DNA of 15,010 nt from Chitinophagales bacterium. Its GTDB lineage: Bacteria > Bacteroidota > Bacteroidia > Chitinophagales > UBA2359. The notes below the pieces were generated by a model that saw nothing but the letters and a program-made list of their open reading frames with translations, ran no database searches and was not told where the DNA came from. Position numbers and translations under genes: made by a program. Of the stretch, positions 6,217 through 14,991 are shown piece after piece. The stretch is from contig JAHDDN010000099.1 of the NCBI GenBank assembly GCA_020629335.1, positions 1 through 15,010 on the forward strand, read 5' to 3'. The stretch's first letter is position 1, and the number at the start of each line of letters is the position of its first letter.

Positions 6217-8064
6217 ATGAGACTAATATTTTTTAGCCTTATGTTACTATTAAGTAGTAGCGCTTATATTTTCGCTCAAACCTATCAAGATCATTTTGGT
6301 ACTGGCAATGATATCGGAGTAAGCATCTCTACCAGTGATACAGAACCCTCCTATGATGCCACCAATACCTTGAATGGAACAGGCTATTTCCCAGATCAAG
6401 CAGGCGCCTCCCGTTTTTTAGGACAATCGACTTGGGGATCTGATATGGAGAATATCAATTATGTCACACAAATAGGAATAGAAGCCTGGTTAGCAGAACA
6501 ATTTACACTGACTGGGACGAGCTATTCTGATATGGTAGATAATATCTATAGCACAGCCTTAGCCGAAATCGAAGCAGTACATGGTACTGACTTAGATCTA
6601 TACTGGGGACCAAGCCTGATGAACATATCTCACTGGCAAAAAATAGTAACAGAAGAAGACTATTTACGCCAAAGAGTAGCCTTTGCTCTAAGCGAAATAT
6701 TAGTAACCTCAGCTCAAGTAGACCAATTAGAATCTCCTTGGATATTAGCCGCTTATTATGATATTCTATACAATGATACTTTCGGAAACTATAGAGATCT
6801 TTTATATGATGTGACCATGAGTCCAGCAATGGGATTATACCTATCTCATTTCAATAATCCCAAAACAGACGAAGCCAATAATATACGACCAGATGAAAAT
6901 TATGCCAGAGAAATCATGCAGCTTTTCACCATCGGCTTATATGAATTGAATAATGATGGTACAGAACAATTAGACAGCAACGGCAATCCAATTCCAACTT
7001 ATGATAATGATGATATCAAAGAGTTGGCTAAAGTTTTCTCAGGATTTAGTGGATCTGCCTGGCATCCATTAGTAGAAGCAGAATTAGATTTATACGATAC
7101 CCCAACACAATTTGGTTGGTGGCCAGGTGCCTATGACCGAACAGTCCCCATGACCGTTTATGATAGCGATCACGAACCAGGCGCTAAATACTTACTAAAT
7201 GGATATGTTATACCAAGCGGCCAAACGGGTTTGGAAGATGTAGATAATGCGATTGATCATTTATTCAATCACCCTAATGTAGGGCCTTTCATCGGTACTA
7301 AATTGATTAAATTATTGATTAAATCTAATCCAACACCAAACTATGTCAATCGAGTAGCAATGGCATTTAATAATAATGGCCAAGGAGTAAGAGGAGATAT
7401 GCAAGCAGTCATAAGAGCCATTTATACTGATCCCGAAGCAAGAGATTGCGAGTGGATTGATGATATAAAAAGTGGAAAATTAAGGGAACCTCTCATTAGA
7501 TATTCGCACATGATTAAAGCCTTTAATATTAGTAGCAATTCAGAAAGATACTGGTTCAGAGATAATTGGGGCTTTATCAATGAAGTGAAGCAAAGCTTTA
7601 TGCATTCCCCAAGTGTGTTTAATTATTTTGTGCCAAGCTACGCACCTAATGGAGTTGTCAATGATAACGGAATGGTAGCTCCAGAATTCCAAATCTTAGA
7701 TTCTAATACTGCGATCAACTACATCAATCAAACACAAAACGTCCTACAATACAACCCAATGTGGGTAACAGCAACAGTAGATCCAGAAAATCCCAATTTC
7801 TACGCCTTTGATATGGGACCAGATGATGAAACCTCACTTGATTATTCTGGAGAGATAGAAATATTAAACAGTGATGGATTGAGTGCATTAATTGATCACC
7901 TTGATTTATTGCTTTGTCATAACCAAATCATCCCTGCCAATAAAACACTAATAACCAATGCCATGCAAGAAGTCATTGATTCGGGCTGGTGGTCAGATGA
8001 AGAAATAGTAGGCTGGGCGATATACCTAGTAATGAATTTACCCGATTACGTCATCATGCGATAA
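6217..8064 (+). CDS. B2: diverged Sec-exported DUF1800 family protein
   Basis: A DUF1800 (PF08811) protein of 615 residues from the preferred ATG; an in-frame ATG at 6211 would add two residues. The signal peptide MRLIFFSLMLLLSSS...IFA-Q is followed by the same leader block as B1 and B3 (YQDHFGTGNDIGV, LNGTGYF). Core landmarks are ASRFLGQSTWG, LRQRVAFALSEILV, YRDLLYDVTMSPAMGLYLS, PDENYAREIMQLFTIGLYEL from residue 225, DIKELAKVFSGFSG, NPTPNYVNRVAMAF and a closing WAIYLVMNLPDYVIM. The insert regions differ from B1 and B3: WGPSLMNISHWQK replaces the RRRDYL...YEK stretch, and the segment after the signature is richer in Trp. It therefore looks like an older or functionally distinct paralogue. It opens the second gene cluster, with C2 starting 9 bases after its stop. 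Biochemical role unknown. Confidence 0.9.
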   Translation: MRLIFFSLMLLLSSSAYIFAQTYQDHFGTGNDIGVSISTSDTEPSYDATNTLNGTGYFPDQAGASRFLGQSTWGSDMENINYVTQIGIEAWLAEQFTLTGTSYSDMVDNIYSTALAEIEAVHGTDLDLYWGPSLMNISHWQKIVTEEDYLRQRVAFALSEILVTSAQVDQLESPWILAAYYDILYNDTFGNYRDLLYDVTMSPAMGLYLSHFNNPKTDEANNIRPDENYAREIMQLFTIGLYELNNDGTEQLDSNGNPIPTYDNDDIKELAKVFSGFSGSAWHPLVEAELDLYDTPTQFGWWPGAYDRTVPMTVYDSDHEPGAKYLLNGYVIPSGQTGLEDVDNAIDHLFNHPNVGPFIGTKLIKLLIKSNPTPNYVNRVAMAFNNNGQGVRGDMQAVIRAIYTDPEARDCEWIDDIKSGKLREPLIRYSHMIKAFNISSNSERYWFRDNWGFINEVKQSFMHSPSVFNYFVPSYAPNGVVNDNGMVAPEFQILDSNTAINYINQTQNVLQYNPMWVTATVDPENPNFYAFDMGPDDETSLDYSGEIEILNSDGLSALIDHLDLLLCHNQIIPANKTLITNAMQEVIDSGWWSDEEIVGWAIYLVMNLPDYVIMR

Positions 8065-8073
8065 AAAAACTAT

Positions 8074-9510
8074 ATGTCAAAACATCATTCCAATAAAAGT
8101 AGAAGAAAGTTTTTAGGACAGTTAGGTTGTACTGGCTTAGGCATGACGACATTCCTTTCTGGTATCACAAACTTGGGTTTAATGAATGCCGCAGCAGCAT
8201 CTAATATGCCTATCTATATGCCGCCTTCTTGTAGTGATTATAAAGCGCTCGTTTGTCTGTCTCTTTCTGGAGGAAACGATAGCTACAATATGCTCCTACC
8301 AAGCGGCACAGATGAATATAATGAATATGCAGCCGTCAGAACTAACCAATCCTTGAATCAAGCAGATTTATTAGGAATTAATCCCAATACTTCAGATGGT
8401 AAAGAATATGGGCTACACCCCAACCTCACCAATTTACAATCCCTATTTGAAAATGGAAATGCCGCTTTCATTGCTAATGTAGGAACGCTGGTACAACCAA
8501 CAGACCTAAGCTCTTATGGAACAGAACAAAATCTTCCACTGGGTTTGTATTCCCACTTAGATCAATTAAATCACTGGCAAACTTCTGTCCCTCAATCAAG
8601 AAATACCATCGGATGGTGTGGCCGTTTGGCAGATCTATTATATAGTGTAAATGATAATCAAAACATTTCTATGAATATTACCTTAAATGGTACCAATATT
8701 ATTCAGAGAGGAAATGTAATCACGGAATATGCGATTGATCCCAATAATGGTAGTGTGACAATTTGGGGCTCAGACTCTAATGACTTCTTTAATACTCTAA
8801 AGAGGGAAACACTGGATAATATGATGGATCAAAGCTATCAAAATATACTAAAAACAGCGTATGCAGATGCGATTAATGGGGCCACTAATAACTCCTTAGA
8901 ATTTAGCGCAGCTTTAGCCTCTATTACTCCCTTGACAACCGTATTCCCAGATACTAATATTGGGAATCGTTTCGAAATGGTCGCTAAAACAATAGCAGCT
9001 CGTGAAACTTTAGGCATGTGCCGCCAAACCTTCTTCGTAGAAATGGGAGGCTTTGATAATCACGATGAATTATTAAATGCACATGGTCTATTAATGACAG
9101 AACTCGATGATGCTTTAAATGCTTTCTGGAATGCGCTAGTAGAATTGGGCTTAACCAATGATGTAACCACCTTCAGCATCTCTGATTTTGCCAGAACCCT
9201 TACCTCAAATGGGAATGGAACTGATCACGGATGGGGAGGCCATGCTTTCGTTATGGGAGGAGCAGTTAATGGGCAAGATATTTATGGCCAATATCCTGAC
9301 ATCTACTTGGAGAATCCTTTAGATACAGGAGATGGTAGAATTATTCCAACTACTTCTTGTGATGAATACTTCGCAGAGCTAGCCCTATGGTTTGCGGATA
9401 ATGGAACCGATACGCTATCAGCCACTCAATTAACTGATATATTTCCCAATATTACCAATTTCTGGTCACCTTCACCTGGAGCAATGCCCTTAGGATTTTT
9501 AGGCGCCTAA
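8074..9510 (+). CDS. C2: diverged Tat-exported DUF1501 family protein
   Basis: A 478-residue DUF1501 (PF07394) protein. The twin-arginine signal is KSRRKFLG (Arg10-Arg11), then a hydrophobic stretch ending NAAAASNMP. Conserved segments are SGGNDSYNML (Gly66-Asp69), GLHPNL, LPLGLYSHLDQLNHWQTS, GGFDNHDE (Asp328, His330), ISDFARTL and DHGWGGH (Asp384, His385, His390). The C-terminal block is PTTSCDEYFAELALWF, followed by a slightly longer loop (DNGTDTLSATQL) than in C1 and C3. It pairs with B2 and shares its greater divergence, so B2 and C2 probably evolved together. No terminator is visible in the 33 bases before A2, so read-through into A2-B3-C3 is likely. Catalysis is not established. Confidence 0.9.
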   Translation: MSKHHSNKSRRKFLGQLGCTGLGMTTFLSGITNLGLMNAAAASNMPIYMPPSCSDYKALVCLSLSGGNDSYNMLLPSGTDEYNEYAAVRTNQSLNQADLLGINPNTSDGKEYGLHPNLTNLQSLFENGNAAFIANVGTLVQPTDLSSYGTEQNLPLGLYSHLDQLNHWQTSVPQSRNTIGWCGRLADLLYSVNDNQNISMNITLNGTNIIQRGNVITEYAIDPNNGSVTIWGSDSNDFFNTLKRETLDNMMDQSYQNILKTAYADAINGATNNSLEFSAALASITPLTTVFPDTNIGNRFEMVAKTIAARETLGMCRQTFFVEMGGFDNHDELLNAHGLLMTELDDALNAFWNALVELGLTNDVTTFSISDFARTLTSNGNGTDHGWGGHAFVMGGAVNGQDIYGQYPDIYLENPLDTGDGRIIPTTSCDEYFAELALWFADNGTDTLSATQLTDIFPNITNFWSPSPGAMPLGFLGA

Positions 9511-9543
9511 AATTGATTGGTCATCTATTGAAAATTTAAATTT

Positions 9544-11391
9544 ATGCTAAATATATATTCAAAACACAAACTTACTTTTTTGCTGTTTTTTGTAACAGCG
9601 ATCTTACTTATTTCAAATAAATCCTTAAATGGACAATGTGGAGATAATGGAAACTATTGGGAAAAAAGTTGGATGTCATGTGATTTAGATGCTAATCCAA
9701 ACCCTATCCGTGCTAATAGCCATTGGATAATGTACGATTTTCATGTGAATCAAAATATTGACTCCTCTTATATATGGAATGCCAATAAAACAGGAGAAAG
9801 TCAATATGGATTTAATGAAGTCGTGGTAGACTACTCCTTAGATGGCACTAGCTGGATTGAACTAGGAACCTACAATTTTCCACAAGCTCCAGAGAGCAGC
9901 ACTTATCAAGGATTTGAAGGCCCCGTTTTTGGTGGAGCCTATATCAATAAAATACTCTTTACCGTCATCTCTACACATGGCACTGGCGATTGTGCTTCGC
10001 TCGCAGAAGTACAATTTAAAGTAACTGATGAGGTTTGTAATGGCGTATTGGATGAATGTGGTGTCTGTGATGGCTCAGGTGCTCCAACCTGGTATTTAGA
10101 TGCAGATGGTGATGGTGCAGGAGATGCCAATATCACTATAGTGGATTGTGAACAGCCAGAAGGTTATGTGGATAATAATGTAGACCTATGTGATGATGGT
10201 ACTTTAGCATGGGCAGAAATGGCTACTTTATTTGATGAAAATAATTGTACAGGCTGCCATAATTCATTGAATCCAACCAGCGGTTTAGATTTAGAAACTT
10301 ATGCAGGCTTTTCAATGGGCGGAAATAATTGTGGTCCTTGGATACGCGTAGGAACAACGCTGGCAGAAATCATAGAATTTGGTAATGTGAGTTGTGAAAA
10401 TGGAGTCATAGAAAGCTCTATGAATCTAAATGTAGGCTTTGCAGTTAGTGCTGAGGAAATAGCACAAATACAAGAATGGATAGATTCAGGTGCACCTGAA
10501 TATTGCGATGAGGCCTGTGATAGTGTATTAGACGAATGTGGGGTATGTGAGGGCGAAGGAGAACAGACTTGGTATGCTGATTTAGATCAAGATGGTTTAG
10601 GAGATCCTTCTACAGCTATAATAACTTGCTTTCCACCTTCAGGCTATACAAATAATGGAGAAGATGATGATGATGATTGCTTCGGCCTAGGTACAGGAGT
10701 TTGCTCAAATTGTGATGGGATCATTTCGAATCAAACCATAGAAGCAAGGGCATTCCTTGAAGGCGCTTATATTGGCGGAGGATTAATGCACACTCAATTG
10801 TTAGACGCTAATCTACTACCAAACAGCCAACCATTTAATAAAACCCCTTGGAATTATACAGGCTCTGAGTCTGTAAGCACTTTCCCCGCTAATGTCACAG
10901 ACTGGATATTAATAGAAGCAAGATGTATAGCCGATACTGATCAATTAATAGAAAGAAAGGCCGCATTTATCCGAAATGATGGCGTGATTATTGCTCCAAA
11001 TGGATCAATAGGAGTCGATTTCTCTCACCTAAAATCAGGGGAAGATTACTACTTAGTCATTAGAAGTCGTAATCACTTAGCAATTGCAAGCGATGATTAC
11101 TTGAGCATACCACAAAGCAGTCCTTATGACTTTACATCAGCAGTTAATGTGTTCGGAAGTACTGGACAAGTCAATGCTACAGGCGATGGATACTATGCTT
11201 TGAAAGCAGGAGACTTTATCAGTAATGGGGTGTTCTCATTATCTGATTTCAATGCCTATTTAAGCAATTCCTCACTGGTGCAAGAATACAATGATATTGA
11301 CTGTAATTTAGATGGAAATGTAACGGTGACAGATTATAACTTATACCGAGTTAATGCCAGTGCTATTGGTATTCCTTGGATACAGTATTAA
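9544..11391 (+). CDS. A2: secreted discoidin-like / cytochrome c-like / dockerin-like multidomain protein
   Basis: A 615-residue paralogue of A1 with the same architecture. A signal peptide (MLNIYSKHKLTFLLFF...LNG-Q) is followed by a galactose-binding-like domain (HWIMYDF, SSYIWNANKTGESQYG), then DECGVCDG plus WYLDADGDGAGD. The cytochrome c-like domain has C235-T-G-C238-H239, candidate axial Met293 and the closing IQEWIDSGAPEYC. A second DECGVCEG plus WYADLDQDGLGD segment follows. The C-terminal beta domain contains ARAFLEGAYIGGG, NKTPWNYTGSESV and RSRNHLAIA, and the dockerin-like loop is DCNLDGNVTVTDYNLYRVNAS. The haem motif, axial Met and calcium-loop Asp residues are retained in both copies, so neither looks like a decaying duplicate. 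It sits between C2 and B3 and is probably co-transcribed with both. Haem and metal binding are inferred from motifs only. Confidence 0.85.
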   Translation: MLNIYSKHKLTFLLFFVTAILLISNKSLNGQCGDNGNYWEKSWMSCDLDANPNPIRANSHWIMYDFHVNQNIDSSYIWNANKTGESQYGFNEVVVDYSLDGTSWIELGTYNFPQAPESSTYQGFEGPVFGGAYINKILFTVISTHGTGDCASLAEVQFKVTDEVCNGVLDECGVCDGSGAPTWYLDADGDGAGDANITIVDCEQPEGYVDNNVDLCDDGTLAWAEMATLFDENNCTGCHNSLNPTSGLDLETYAGFSMGGNNCGPWIRVGTTLAEIIEFGNVSCENGVIESSMNLNVGFAVSAEEIAQIQEWIDSGAPEYCDEACDSVLDECGVCEGEGEQTWYADLDQDGLGDPSTAIITCFPPSGYTNNGEDDDDDCFGLGTGVCSNCDGIISNQTIEARAFLEGAYIGGGLMHTQLLDANLLPNSQPFNKTPWNYTGSESVSTFPANVTDWILIEARCIADTDQLIERKAAFIRNDGVIIAPNGSIGVDFSHLKSGEDYYLVIRSRNHLAIASDDYLSIPQSSPYDFTSAVNVFGSTGQVNATGDGYYALKAGDFISNGVFSLSDFNAYLSNSSLVQEYNDIDCNLDGNVTVTDYNLYRVNASAIGIPWIQY

Positions 11392-11430
11392 AATTATAAT
11401 TCAATGGCGTTTTATTGTGAAAATAGATTT

Positions 11431-13272
11431 ATGAAGAAGTTGATATTTTTACTGCTAATCACCATGTTGATTGATAGTAGTATGGAGGCCCAATTTTATG
11501 AAGACCATTTTGGGACAGGGCATGATTTTGGGGTTTCGGTTAGCTCCAGTTCTATTACAAGTGGATATGAAGAAAATAATACACTAAATGGAACAGGGTA
11601 TTTTTTAGACGAGCTTGGAGCATCTCGATTTTTATCTCATGCGACTTTCGGGCCCAGCTACGAAGATATAAATTATTTGACCCAAATAGGAGTAGATGCT
11701 TGGTTGGAGGAGCAATTTGCTTTGCCTTCGTCTTCTTATCTTGATACCTACCAAAGTATTTATCAGGAAGCCATGTCTCTTATTGAGGGAGTTTATGGAG
11801 AAGGAAATACAGACACTGATAGAAGAAGAGATTATCTATACTACACCTTTTATGAAAAAGTATGTAAAGATCCTGATGTATTAAGACAAAAAGTGGCTTT
11901 CGCTTTAAGTCAAATCTTGGTAGTTTCTACGCAATCATCCATCCTAGATAATAGAGGCTTTGCTACCTCAAGTTATTATGATGTCTTATATCAAGGTGCT
12001 TTTGGAAATTTTAGAGACTTACTGCATGAAGTAACACTGCACCCTGCTATGGGAATTTATCTAAGCCATTTTAAAAATGTAAAAGCAAATCCAGCTAATG
12101 GAACTTTGCCAGATGAAAACTATGCGAGAGAAATTATGCAACTTTTCACTATTGGATTGTATGAGCTCAATAATGACGGCACTAGAAAACTAGATGCTAG
12201 TGAAAATGTTATTCCAACTTATGATATCGAAGATATTCAAGAATTAGCCAAGGTGTTTACAGGGCTTTCAGGAAGTGCTTGGGATTTAATATTGAAGCCA
12301 GAAAATGCAGGAACATCCTTAACTTTTAATAAAGGTTATAATCATTATGATCTAACTCAGCCAATGGCCATGTACCAAGACTATCACGAAACCTCAGAAA
12401 AAATGATGATAGATGGCTCCGTGATCCCAGCCAATCAAGCAGGTATGCAAGACATAGATGATGCCTTAGATGTACTTTTTAATCACGATAATGTAGCCCC
12501 ATTCATTAGTTATCGCCTAATTCAACAATTAGTAAAGTCTAATCCAAGTCCTAATTATGTAAATAGAATAAGCACAGTATTTAATGATAATGGAAGTGGA
12601 GTAAAAGGAGATTTACAAGCAGTAGTAAAAGCTATTTTGACCGATCCAGAAGCCATAGATTGTGAATGGACAGCCAATGTTACTCATGGTAAACTAGTTC
12701 CGCCAGTAGAGCGATTCACTAATTTATTCCGAGCATTTGATGTGAGTAGCCCCTCAGGAAAATTATGGTTTAGAGACTTTAATGAAATTTATGGTAAGGT
12801 GGAACAATCATTTTTAGCAGCACCAAGCGTATTTAATTATTTTACGCCATTTTATGCCGCAACTGGGATCTTAGAAGATAATGATTTGGTATCACCTGAA
12901 TTTCAAATTTTGAATGCAACTACTGGAATCAATAGTATTAACCTGATAGAAAATGCGATTGATAATAGACCATTTGCTAATAGGACCGCAGTAAATCCCA
13001 ATAATCTTCGCTTAACTACCAATAATGATGATGAACCCTTCTTGGATTTTAGTGATGAAATAGCCATTTATAATGCAGATGGCTTAGAAGCTTTAATTGA
13101 TCGAGTTGACTTACTACTTTGTGCGGGCGAATTATCCGAAGAGGTAAAAGAAATTATCGTTGATGCAGTAGGTCAAATGGAGGCGAATAATAGTTCTTTT
13201 ACAGATTTAAATGTGGTGGAAGAAGTCATCTACTTTGTGATGATGTCACCTAGTTATATGATTTCAAAATAA
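11431..13272 (+). CDS. B3: Sec-exported DUF1800 family protein
   Basis: A DUF1800 (PF08811) protein of 613 residues from the ATG at 11431. This start is preferred over the in-frame ATG at 11404 because it opens directly with a normal signal peptide (MKKLIFLLLITML...MEA-Q); the upstream start would prepend the polar MAFYCENRF. Landmarks are the leader YEDHFGTGHDFGV...LNGTGYF, ASRFLSHATFGP, LRQKVAFALSQILV, FRDLLHEVTLHPAMGIYLS, PDENYAREIMQLFTIGLYEL from residue 227, DIEDIQELAKVFTGL, HETSEKMMIDGSVIP, NPSPNYVNRISTVF and the end VIYFVMMSPSYMISK. It is closest to B1; both share the RRRDYL segment and the VERFTNLFR region. It lies 39 bases after A2, and C3 begins 7 bases after its stop, so translation of B3 and C3 is probably coupled. 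Biochemical role unknown. Confidence 0.9.
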   Translation: MKKLIFLLLITMLIDSSMEAQFYEDHFGTGHDFGVSVSSSSITSGYEENNTLNGTGYFLDELGASRFLSHATFGPSYEDINYLTQIGVDAWLEEQFALPSSSYLDTYQSIYQEAMSLIEGVYGEGNTDTDRRRDYLYYTFYEKVCKDPDVLRQKVAFALSQILVVSTQSSILDNRGFATSSYYDVLYQGAFGNFRDLLHEVTLHPAMGIYLSHFKNVKANPANGTLPDENYAREIMQLFTIGLYELNNDGTRKLDASENVIPTYDIEDIQELAKVFTGLSGSAWDLILKPENAGTSLTFNKGYNHYDLTQPMAMYQDYHETSEKMMIDGSVIPANQAGMQDIDDALDVLFNHDNVAPFISYRLIQQLVKSNPSPNYVNRISTVFNDNGSGVKGDLQAVVKAILTDPEAIDCEWTANVTHGKLVPPVERFTNLFRAFDVSSPSGKLWFRDFNEIYGKVEQSFLAAPSVFNYFTPFYAATGILEDNDLVSPEFQILNATTGINSINLIENAIDNRPFANRTAVNPNNLRLTTNNDDEPFLDFSDEIAIYNADGLEALIDRVDLLLCAGELSEEVKEIIVDAVGQMEANNSSFTDLNVVEEVIYFVMMSPSYMISK

Positions 13273-13279
13273 AAATAAG

Positions 13280-14695
13280 ATGGGTAAACATACACACAAT
13301 AGAAGAGATTTTTTGAGTAAATTATGTGGAGGCTGTGCCTCTGTAGGAGTTACTACCTTGCTTTCGGGCATCACCAATATGGGACTGTTAAATGCCGCAG
13401 CTGCTGCTAATCGTCCTTTTATCAAACCAATAGATGGTAATTATAAAGCCTTGGTTTGTATCTTAATGGGAGGAGGCAATGATAGTTATAATATGCTCAT
13501 TCCAAGAGGAAATGATGAGTATGCAGATTATGCAGAAGTTAGATCAGATCTGGCTATTCCACAAGCAGATTTACTAGCCATTAATCCCTTGAATCCAGAC
13601 GGTAAAGAGTATGGCTTACATCCCAACCTGCCCAATGTGCAAAATTTATTTGAAAGTGGTAAAGCCGCTTTCATCGCTAATATTGGAGCCTTAGTAGAAC
13701 CTACCACCTTAAGCAGCTTTCAAAATGAAACCAATCTTCCTTTAGGCTTATTCTCTCATTTTGATCAAAGACAACATTGGCAAACTTCCGTTCCGCAATC
13801 AGCTAGTTCCCTTGGTTGGGGAGGACGATTAGCAGATATCTTATACATGAATAATGCTAATCAGAACATCTCAATGAATATCTCCTTGAGCGGAATTAAT
13901 TTGTTTCAACGTGGAAATATAGTGCAAGAATATGCTATCCAAAATTCAGGAACAGGTAGTGTATTAATCAATGGATCAAGCAATACCAATTTCTTCAATA
14001 CCCTCAAACGACAAACCCTAGATAATATTCTAGATGTTACCTATCAGAATATGCTGGAAACAGCTTATTCTAACTCAGTAAGTGATTCCAAAAACAACTC
14101 CATAGAATTTGGTGCTGCTATCTCTAATGGTATTCCTATTACCACTATTTTTGGAGAGGATAAATTATCCAAAAATTTAAATATGGTAGCCAAAACCATC
14201 GCTGCTCATGAACAATTAGACGTGACCAACCAAACCTTCTTTATCAACTTTAATGGCTTTGATACACACGATAATTTTTCAGAAGAACATGGCGCACTAA
14301 TGGCTAATTTTGATTCGGCAATTCAAAGCTTCTATGATGCCTTGGTAGAATTAGGAATGGAAGATCAAGTGACCGTATTTACTATCTCCGACTTTGCCCG
14401 AAAATTAGTCTCTAATGGCAACGGAAGCGACCACGCTTGGGGAGGAAATGCCTTCGTCTTAGGAGGGGCCGTCAATGGTCAAAAAATATACGGACAATAT
14501 CCAGACCTATATTTAGGCAATCCTTTAGATGTTGGCTCAGGTAGATTAATCCCAACCACCTCTTGCGACGAATACTTTGCCGATTTAGCCCTATGGTTTG
14601 GGGCTTCTTCTTCAGATTTAGATCAAATACTACCCAATATCGGTAACTTCTGGACCCCAAGTTCAGGAGGAGGTCCGCTTGGACTATTCACATAG
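13280..14695 (+). CDS. C3: Tat-exported DUF1501 family protein
   Basis: A 471-residue DUF1501 (PF07394) protein very like C1. The Tat signal is NRRDFLSKLCGG (Arg8-Arg9) with the Ala-rich end NAAAAANRP. Candidate site segments are GGGNDSYNML (Asp68), GFDTHD (Asp328, His330), ISDFARKL and DHAWGGN (Asp384, His385). The final residue of the last segment, Asn390, is His in C1 and C2, which could alter a metal site or show that this residue is not a ligand. The family C-terminus PTTSCDEYFADLALWFG is present. It is the last gene of the B2-C2-A2-B3-C3 cluster and is followed by a strong terminator 25 bases downstream. Reaction and substrate are unknown. Confidence 0.9.
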   Translation: MGKHTHNRRDFLSKLCGGCASVGVTTLLSGITNMGLLNAAAAANRPFIKPIDGNYKALVCILMGGGNDSYNMLIPRGNDEYADYAEVRSDLAIPQADLLAINPLNPDGKEYGLHPNLPNVQNLFESGKAAFIANIGALVEPTTLSSFQNETNLPLGLFSHFDQRQHWQTSVPQSASSLGWGGRLADILYMNNANQNISMNISLSGINLFQRGNIVQEYAIQNSGTGSVLINGSSNTNFFNTLKRQTLDNILDVTYQNMLETAYSNSVSDSKNNSIEFGAAISNGIPITTIFGEDKLSKNLNMVAKTIAAHEQLDVTNQTFFINFNGFDTHDNFSEEHGALMANFDSAIQSFYDALVELGMEDQVTVFTISDFARKLVSNGNGSDHAWGGNAFVLGGAVNGQKIYGQYPDLYLGNPLDVGSGRLIPTTSCDEYFADLALWFGASSSDLDQILPNIGNFWTPSSGGGPLGLFT

Positions 14696-14720
14696 AACCG
14701 TTAAAAAATAAACTTTACTT

Positions 14721-14752
14721 GGCGTAGTCAATCTTTGGCTACGCCTTTTTTT
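14721..14752 (+). terminator. Rho-independent terminator after C3
   Basis: The stem GGCGTAG (14721-14727) pairs with CTACGCC (14739-14745) across an 11-base loop and is followed by seven T residues (14746-14752). The stem is identical to the one after C1, which supports duplication of the module together with its terminator, or use of a standard terminator in this genome. Confidence 0.92.
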
Positions 14753-14818
14753 ATGCTTTAAATTAGTCCGTTCACTTTTCTATAAAATTCCAACTTTTAT
14801 CAGTTATTCAGTTTGCTT

Positions 14819-14990
14819 GGGCGCAACCTGCGCTCGCAAAAGCAAGCACATAGGATATAAGAAATTCATCGTTCATCATTACGCATTCATCATTCGCCGA
14901 AGGCGCAGGTCGGGCTATCCGCTCTTATGTGGCTATTCAGCAGCTACTACGCTAAGGCGCACTTGTCTGCCCTGCGGGCCAGCCTGCGTC
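14819..14990 (+). repeat. Structured intergenic repeat, copy 3 (interrupted)
   Basis: This copy begins GGGCGCAACCTGCGC like copy 2, and 14876-14929 matches 5840-5893 at 52 of 54 positions. The left arm is present: TATGTGGC at 14926-14933, a 16-base spacer as in the other copies, then GCTAAGGC at 14950-14957. The apex differs: a GCCC-TGC-GGGC hairpin (14969-14979) replaces CTCTAAGGAG. The expected right arm (GCCTAAGC, then GCCACATA) is not found. Similarity stops near 14990, where an ATTGTAGAGACGC motif begins, so the copy is interrupted or continues beyond the window. The 66 bases before it (14753-14818) hold nothing recognisable. Confidence 0.7.
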
Positions 14991-14991
14991 C

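Noticed and set aside
6503..6829. A 108-codon minus-strand open frame inside B2
   Set aside because: It is a shadow of the strongly supported DUF1800 reading frame, with Leu-rich and Arg-rich antisense composition.
11404..11430. Upstream ATG for B3
   Set aside because: It would put the polar MAFYCENRF before an otherwise standard signal peptide; the ATG at 11431 fits the B1 and B2 starts better.
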